Part shown: piece by piece, positions 58,196-64,000 of the stretch
Layout: each line of letters begins with the position of its first letter
Numbering within the stretch: the stretch's first letter is position 1
Source of the DNA: Plasmodium malariae
Taxonomy: Eukaryota; Apicomplexa; Aconoidasida; Haemosporida; Plasmodiidae
DNA: 64,000 nt
NCBI RefSeq assembly: GCF_900090045.1
Contig: NC_041788.1
Location: 2,847,501-2,911,500 of the forward strand
Direction: 5' to 3'
Made by a program: the position numbers and the translations under genes
The notes under the pieces: model-generated
The model's input: only the letters and a program-made list of their open reading frames with translations
The model's database searches: none
What the model was told of the DNA's origin: nothing

Positions 58196-58807
58196 CTACA
58201 TATTATTTACATGGACATAATTCTGGTAATTGCTAATAACATTTTCATTATTCTGTGTATGCTTGGATATAGTTTCATTATGATACGTAATAAAGAAGTG
58301 CAACTTCTTTAATGAATCATTGTATATTAAATATTTTATAAGATATTGGAATGTGTTGATATTTAAAAAAGGTAATTTTAATGATTGAACTTTTTTGTTT
58401 AATGTAGAAAAAATAATATTTTTTATTTGTTGATCATTTAACTGAGTACTTTGTATATTCAAATATTCAAAATTATTATGTTCAAGATTTAATAAAATTT
58501 TTTGAAATATCATATTTGTAATTTTATTTCCTTTTATATTTAACCCTCTAATATTTTTATTTTCATATACACTACATATAACATGAAATAAATTAATTTC
58601 ATTTAAATTGTTATATGATATGTCTAAGTATCCACTAAACGATGTATTTTTTTTTAAAACGTTACAAAAGTTTTCTATAACATCGTAATCGACATCTTCT
58701 TGTCTACACAAAATACTGCTTTTCAGCTTTATTTTATGCCCCGTAAATTTATTGCTATTTAGTTTTTCCGTTATTAGGATGTACGACGTGATTAGTGAAT
58801 TGTCCAT
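58196..58807 (-). CDS. Leucine-rich-repeat (RNI-like) protein
   Basis: This is a 203-residue protein starting MDNSLITSYILITEKLNSNK; further in-frame Met codons upstream (to 58876) lie in AT-repeat-like sequence and are less likely. Four to five ribonuclease-inhibitor-type repeats are visible: GYLDISYNNLNEINLFHVIC, RGLNIKGNKITNMIFQKIL, EYLNIQSTQLNDQQIKNIIF, QSLKLPFLNINTFQYLIKYL and KKLHFFITYHN. It lacks a catalytic domain or targeting signal, so it probably acts by protein binding. It diverges from the PhnP-like gene. I see no closer family. Confidence 0.68.
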   Translation of the reverse strand: MDNSLITSYILITEKLNSNKFTGHKIKLKSSILCRQEDVDYDVIENFCNVLKKNTSFSGYLDISYNNLNEINLFHVICSVYENKNIRGLNIKGNKITNMIFQKILLNLEHNNFEYLNIQSTQLNDQQIKNIIFSTLNKKVQSLKLPFLNINTFQYLIKYLIYNDSLKKLHFFITYHNETISKHTQNNENVISNYQNYVHVNNM

Positions 58808-59949
58808 CTCGCTGGAATGGGTTATTGTGAGGATATATGTATGATTAACTGATTGAGTGTATATATTCATGTACACTTGTATATTCTGTACATACCTTCG
58901 CGGACGTGTATATATTTATTTATACGTACGTACATAAATATGTGCCTTTATTCTTTGTAAAAATATGCATTCTTAAAAATAATGTACTTTTTTTTTTTTT
59001 TTTTTTTACTTTAATGAGAAGAGAAAAAAAAAGAGAAAAAAAAAGAGAAAAAAAAAGGAGAAAAAAAAAAAGAAAAATCATAGAGCAAACATTTTTTTCT
59101 TTTTTCATTATATTTTAACTGATAAGGGTCACTTACGAAAAAAAAATAAAAAATATAAAACAGACATATTATCATTATCGTACATTTATGCACATATTTT
59201 TTATTACCAATTTTTGCGTGCATATGTATAAAATACATACATATATATGTGTAATCTAATTCAGAATGCAAGTTTTTTTTTTTTCTTTCTTTTTTTATGT
59301 GCATGTAATCTCTATTTTTATGTTTGTGTAAGTTCTTGCGGAACACATTTCTTTTTTCTTTTTGCTTCTTACTTAGCTTTTACTTTTTTTTCTTTTATTC
59401 TTCATATTTATAAACATTCAGCGAGTTTTCATTTTACCTACTATCGTAGATTTACCATTTTTATATGATAAACTTTGAATTTAATTTAGCTATTCATACA
59501 TTATCGTTTCGAATGTATAATATAGTCATCCGTAATATTTTCGCTCCTTTTCTTCCATTTTTCCATTCTTCCATTCATCTATTCCAATATCTTTTCCCTC
59601 CACGTCAGTTTACTTCATTTCAATTATCCCTTTATTTTATTATTTTATTTTATTATTTTATTTTATTTTTTTTTTTTTTTTTTGTCAAATAAGTAACATA
59701 ATTATGATTACAATTTTGCTGCTCCTCTGCTCATTTAATAATCCATGAGCGAATAATATAATATCACTGTAGTAAAATTATATAAGAATTGAGAATTATA
59801 AAATAAAATTCCGCATTTTACTAGGATAATATTCTTGAGGAGCCTTCAATAATATACATTATATTTTTTCTTTTAAGAAAAAAAAGAAAAAAAAAAAAAA
59901 TACAAACAACATAACATTATAGTATATTATTCCTATTTTTACGTTAAGT
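58808..59949. promoter_or_regulatory. Divergent intergenic region LRR / PhnP-like gene
   Basis: Both promoters should lie here. It contains (TA)-like runs, a purine block of agaaaaaaaaagag units (59018-59078) and T-rich repeats near 59635-59685. Open frames are short and T-rich. No gene was found. Confidence 0.5.
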
Positions 59950-62166
59950 ATGATAACGGAGAACGGTATCATATTTTTAGGTATTTGACATAAAAAAAAA
60001 ATAAAGAAAATATTACATACATGAAATAATTACCATTTTGAAATAAATTTAATTCAAAAATTGTATTTCTCCTTAATGTACTTACTACACGTTAAACTTT
60101 ATTTACTGTTACCTGTTTCAATGAAGTTCAAGATATGTCCTTTAACACATATGCATATACAGCTGTCTACTGCATATATACAATATTGTGTACATTTAAA
60201 AAAAAAAAAAAAAAGATAATTGGAGTATAAAATATGAATAAAAAAAAGGGGGAAAATAAAAGTGAAATAAAAGCACACACAAAAAAGAAAAATGCGCATG
60301 TTAATTTTATTTTTCATGTTTTTTTTTTTTTTTTTTTTTTTTTTTTTGTTACCATTCACCATTTTAACAGGTACAGGTTCATCATCTTCCAGTCCAAAGT
60401 TATCTCACATTTTCAAAAATTCAAAAATTTTATCGAAACAAAATATTAGGAATTCATATAATTCAGAATTGAAAAAAGAAGATTTTGACTACGTAGAGAA
60501 ATTTGTTGATGAGTTGGCTTCGAAAGATTTAGAATGTATTGATGAGCTAAATGATTTGTATTTAAGAAAAAAATATAATGACTGTTCAGATTTAAAATGT
60601 TACACGTGTTACGATGCATTAAATGATAATTCAAAAAATAAGAGAAATAATATTTCCGTTCTCCTAAAATCAAATGACTCTTATGTTCTAATAGACGTCG
60701 GAAAAACGTTTAGAGACAGCCTTTTGCGTAACAAGGATAAAATTAATTTTTATGTAAAATGAAAAAAATGCATTAAGAATTTATATTAGTGCGACATAAA
60801 AACTTTTTGCAGAACTTTTCTTCATTTTTTGTTTGCACTGTCGCACTTGTTAAGGTTTTTTATCCACTGTTCGTAAAATTTTGCTTTATTTGTATGTACA
60901 GTTCATACATTTTAGTTTATTTGTATGTACTGTTCGTAAGTTTTGCTTTATTTGTATGTACTGTTCGTAAGTTTTGCTTTATTTGTATGTACTGTTCGTA
61001 AGTTTTGCTTTATTTTTGTGTACTGTTCATACATTTTAGTTTATTTGTATGTACTGTTCATACATTTTAGTTTATTTGTATGTACTTTTCAACATTTTAG
61101 TTTATTTGTATGTACTGTTCATACATTTTAGTTTATTTTTATATACTGTTCATACATTTTAGTTTATTTGTATGTACTGTTCGTAAGTTTTGCTTTATTT
61201 TTTCCTCATTGTTTATAAATATCAGTTTATATTCATGAACTGTTCATTTTTTTTTTTTTTTTTCTTGCGTTTTCCTCGTAGGAAATTAAATTAGACTTAG
61301 TCCTGATAAGCCACAGTCACACAGACGCATTGAACGGGATAGATGACTTGAGAGATTTGCAAGAATTTAACAAAATAAAACATGATGATATCTGTTATTA
61401 CACGCCGAAAAATCCAATTGACATATATGTGAATGAAGTAACCTATGATCGATTACGAAAAGGTTATGACTATTTAGTTAAGAAAAGAACAGAAAATATC
61501 TTTTATTCAAAAATTGCTGCACTTAATCTATATGTTTTAAACGATGAAAAATATAATGTATTAATACATGAGAAAAAGAATTTGAAGGAATTAACTGATG
61601 AACTAGTTAATAATTCAAAATATAATCATAATAATAAAACAGAAAAAAAAAATAAAATAAATGATATTGATGATAAAAAGGAAGGAGTAAATACAGATGA
61701 TGATAAAGCCTGTATAAATATACACACCTGTGACAAAAGAGATGAATATGGTTTTGTCTATACAAAATTTGATAAAGATAAAAGTATAAGATTTATTCCA
61801 TTTCAACATGGAACAAATTACATTTGTGTTGGTTATGTAATAGGAGAAAATAAAAAGTTAATATATATTTCAGATTGTTCATATTTACCACCATATGTAT
61901 TAGATTATATTAAAAAAGTAGGATCACCTGAAATTTTAGTTATAGACGCACTTTATTATAATTCGAAACATTATTCTCACTTCTCCTTGTATGAAAGTAT
62001 ACAAATTGCTTTGATAATTAAACCAAAGAAAGTTTTTTTTATAGGGATGTCTTGTGATATTGAACATAATATTACTAATTTATTTCTTAAAAAATTGGCA
62101 AAAAAATTTCCAGATATTTCTTTCGCCTTGGCACATGACGGTCTGTTCGTCCCCTTCGATTTTTAG
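59950..62166 (+). CDS. PhnP-like metallo-beta-lactamase-fold hydrolase, three exons
   Basis: Exons 59950-59980, 60371-60753 and 61282-62166 join in phase to 432 residues. The 31-base first exon encodes MITENGIIFL plus one base and joins to the rest to form IIFLGTGSSSSSPKL, the exact N-terminal strand of this family (as in fission yeast C777.06c). Next come SDLKCYTCYDALNDNSKNKR, ISVLLKSNDSYVLIDVGKTF, the metal-binding LISHSHTDALNGIDDLR (His149, His151, Asp153) and LIYISDCSYLP. Near the end LVIDALYY, HFSLYESIQIA and ALAHDGLFVPFD complete the fold. Relatives are phosphodiesterases of the PhnP type using two metal ions; the substrate here is unknown. A Lys/Asp/Asn-rich insert of ~50 residues lies near 61600-61740. 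Intron 2 contains a ~32-bp minisatellite. Confidence 0.85.
60866..61195 (+). repeat. ~32-bp minisatellite inside intron 2 of the PhnP-like gene
   Basis: About ten copies of tttatttgtatgtactgttc plus rta(ag/cat)ttttgc/agt variants lie between the donor at 60754 and the acceptor at 61281. Two unit types (cgtaagttttgct and atacattttagt) alternate in blocks. The unit contains gtaagt, a possible decoy donor. Confidence 0.9.
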
Positions 62167-64000
62167 AAATTATGAACAGGGTAAGGAGAGTGTCTATGTA
62201 TGTTTGCATATATATATATATGTATTTACGTTACATGACGCAGTAGTATATTCCTATTTATGCCCATCATCCGTGATATTTTAATTCAAAACATCTAGAT
62301 CACCATGCATATTTGAGAATTCTTCGGCAGTTATGTGTTTTACATATGGTACATTGTAAAATATATGTCGTAAAGTTTATGTACGTGCAAGCTTATCGTT
62401 ATTTTTACGTGGGTATATCAAAAAGGAATAGAAGCATACACATATAAATATATTATATACATAGTATAAATACACTGTATATATATATATATGTGTTCGT
62501 GTGTCCATTTTTGAGGAGAAAACATATGTCTTCAAAATATTGTGCAAAAGATGTGTGCTCATTTAAAGTTGCACTTTTTTTTTTTTTTTCCTGACCCATT
62601 TTTTTAAACTTTTTTTTTTTTTTTTTTTTAATAGCTACATTTTGCATAAACTAAAGGTTCGCAACAGTTGTATAGAGAGAATTATTGTTCATTTAGGATA
62701 ATTTTAATATATGGTTGTTTCCATTCTTTCGTTAAAATTATTTTTTATAGTCTTACAATTTTTTTAAAAGCCAAAAAAAAAAAAAGAAAATGAAAAACAC
62801 AAAACAAACACAAACTAAAAAATTAAAATTAACCATGATCATATACGCGCACAGTTGTAAAATTTCTGAACGGTTAATAATTTTTATTCTGAAAAATGTG
62901 TACAGACAGATTTTAAATTTGAGAACAAAAAAGTTGAAATGTTTCTACGTGATTAAAAGAATATTGCATAATATAAAAATATTTGGAATACGAACGTACA
63001 TGATTTATGTTTATATGTATATATGTGGTCTTGTGTACATTATGAACACGTGTATGTTTATTTTTTAAAGACATTTTCATCTATTCCTTAACGTGTATAG
63101 TTTTTATATTCACATATAAATGGTTTACCTGGTGAAGCAGCACAATTAAAATATAAGCTACTTATTCTACTTTGTTACTGTTGCTGTTGCTGTTACTGTT
63201 ACTGTTTCTGTTGCTGTTACTGTTACTGTTGCTGTTGCTGTTGCTATCACTGTTATTATTATTTTTATTATATATTTGTATAAGGGTCAAAAACGTTTGC
63301 ATATGTCCATCGATCAAAGAAGGAAAAAAGATGAATGCTTGGTGCAAAAATGCTGCAAGACCATTGGCAAAAAATTAAACGCCGAAAAGACTATATACAT
63401 ACATACATGCATACATATATATAAAGCGATTAGAGCTGACCTACAAAAGAGCTATATCATAATCTAACCCTGATTACTCGCGCGTGAACCTTCGCTTATA
63501 GAACCATAACCAAAGAGGCATTTTTTTAATTTTCGCTTTTTTTTTTTCTTTTTAATTTACTTCTGGTATATATTGAATCATGAATTGCGTAAATAAGTTT
63601 TTGCTTTTGTTTTAATTTTATTTTCATAAATGATAAATTGGAAATAGTGTTAAAAATGTACTTGCACATTTACATACGGGTTGCATTAATATATATATAT
63701 ATATATATATACATATATATGCGTATATATTTTATGCATTAAATTCTTATTATGTGCATACTACATACATGGGTATGTGCTTCCAGTTGGTATTATATTA
63801 TTCAAAATAAAAAATATAAACAAAAAAACAAAAAATAAGAAATAAAAAAAAAAAGAAAGAAATAAAAAATGAAATAAAAAAAAAAGAAATAAATAAAAAA
63901 TGAAATAAAAAAAAAAGAAATAAATAAAAAATGAAATAAAAAAAAAAAAATGAAATAAAGGAAAAATTAAAAAAAGAAGTGTCCTGTTATTCCTCAGACA
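62167..64000. other. Right-end region without a confident gene
   Basis: It should begin with the PhnP-like 3' UTR. It contains T/A tracts, a gctgttactgtt-type trinucleotide array (63172-63260), (TA)n at 63692-63712 and an A-rich tandem array of aaataaaaaatgaaataaaa units up to the window end (63800-63968). A protein-like stretch open on the minus strand at 62281-62376 is discussed in the findings. Open frames at 62790-63068 and 63276-63467 have no motifs. Confidence 0.5.

Noticed and set aside
62790..63068. 92-codon open frame near the right end
   Set aside because: Starts after an A-run, has no family motif or splice support, and ends in AT-repeat-like sequence.
1..64000. tRNA, rRNA, mobile element or CRISPR array
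   Set aside because: No cloverleaf-like G+C-rich segments with T-arm consensus, no rRNA blocks, no transposase or reverse transcriptase motifs and no spaced direct repeats were seen; all arrays are head-to-tail minisatellites.

Overview
The window is nuclear DNA of a malaria parasite (genus Plasmodium). The evidence is the extreme A+T richness, the long poly(dA:dT) and (TA)n tracts, proteins rich in Asn and Lys with low-complexity inserts, short GT..AG introns with T-rich acceptors, and gene families and gene order that recall a block of P. falciparum chromosome 12 (p25-alpha, ICMT and UBA2 close together, with the clustered-asparagine-rich protein nearby). That synteny is from memory, not a search. 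The long minisatellite-filled intergenic regions suggest a species such as P. malariae or P. ovale rather than P. falciparum, but the species is not proven.

Layout, left to right: partial splicing factor SYF1 (-), Qb-SNARE VTI1 (+), RRM/WW/RRM clustered-asparagine-rich protein CARP (-), Vid27-family protein (-), TRAPPC12-like TPR protein (+), a three-exon secreted coiled-coil protein (+), an Hsp20 protein (-), a two-exon p25-alpha/TPPP protein (-), a two-exon 58-residue probable mitochondrial protein (+), RsmH rRNA methyltransferase (-), two-exon ICMT (+), three-exon Gfo/Idh-like oxidoreductase (-), two-exon UBA2 (+), a giant helical-repeat protein split by a 27-base A tract (-), a 1842-residue unknown protein (+), a two-exon 112-residue protein (-), a leucine-rich-repeat protein (-), and a three-exon PhnP-like metallo-beta-lactamase-fold protein (+). 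About 1.8 kb at the right end has no confident gene.

The genes are unrelated housekeeping genes rather than an operon. Several act in membrane traffic and protein modification: VTI1 and TRAPPC12 in vesicle tethering and fusion, ICMT in prenyl-protein methylation, UBA2 in SUMO activation. Others act in RNA metabolism: SYF1, CARP, RsmH and perhaps the giant helical-repeat protein. Seven gene models were built by joining exons by phase and splice signals: the secreted coiled-coil protein, p25-alpha, the 58-residue protein, ICMT, the oxidoreductase, UBA2 with the PhnP-like protein, and the 112-residue protein.

The points most worth a second look are a SNARE with a long extension beyond its membrane anchor, the frame break at the A tract, the hidden small genes, an orphan membrane-segment exon near 34.9 kb, and the minisatellites in almost every intergenic region and several introns. 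No mobile element, CRISPR array, tRNA or rRNA was found.
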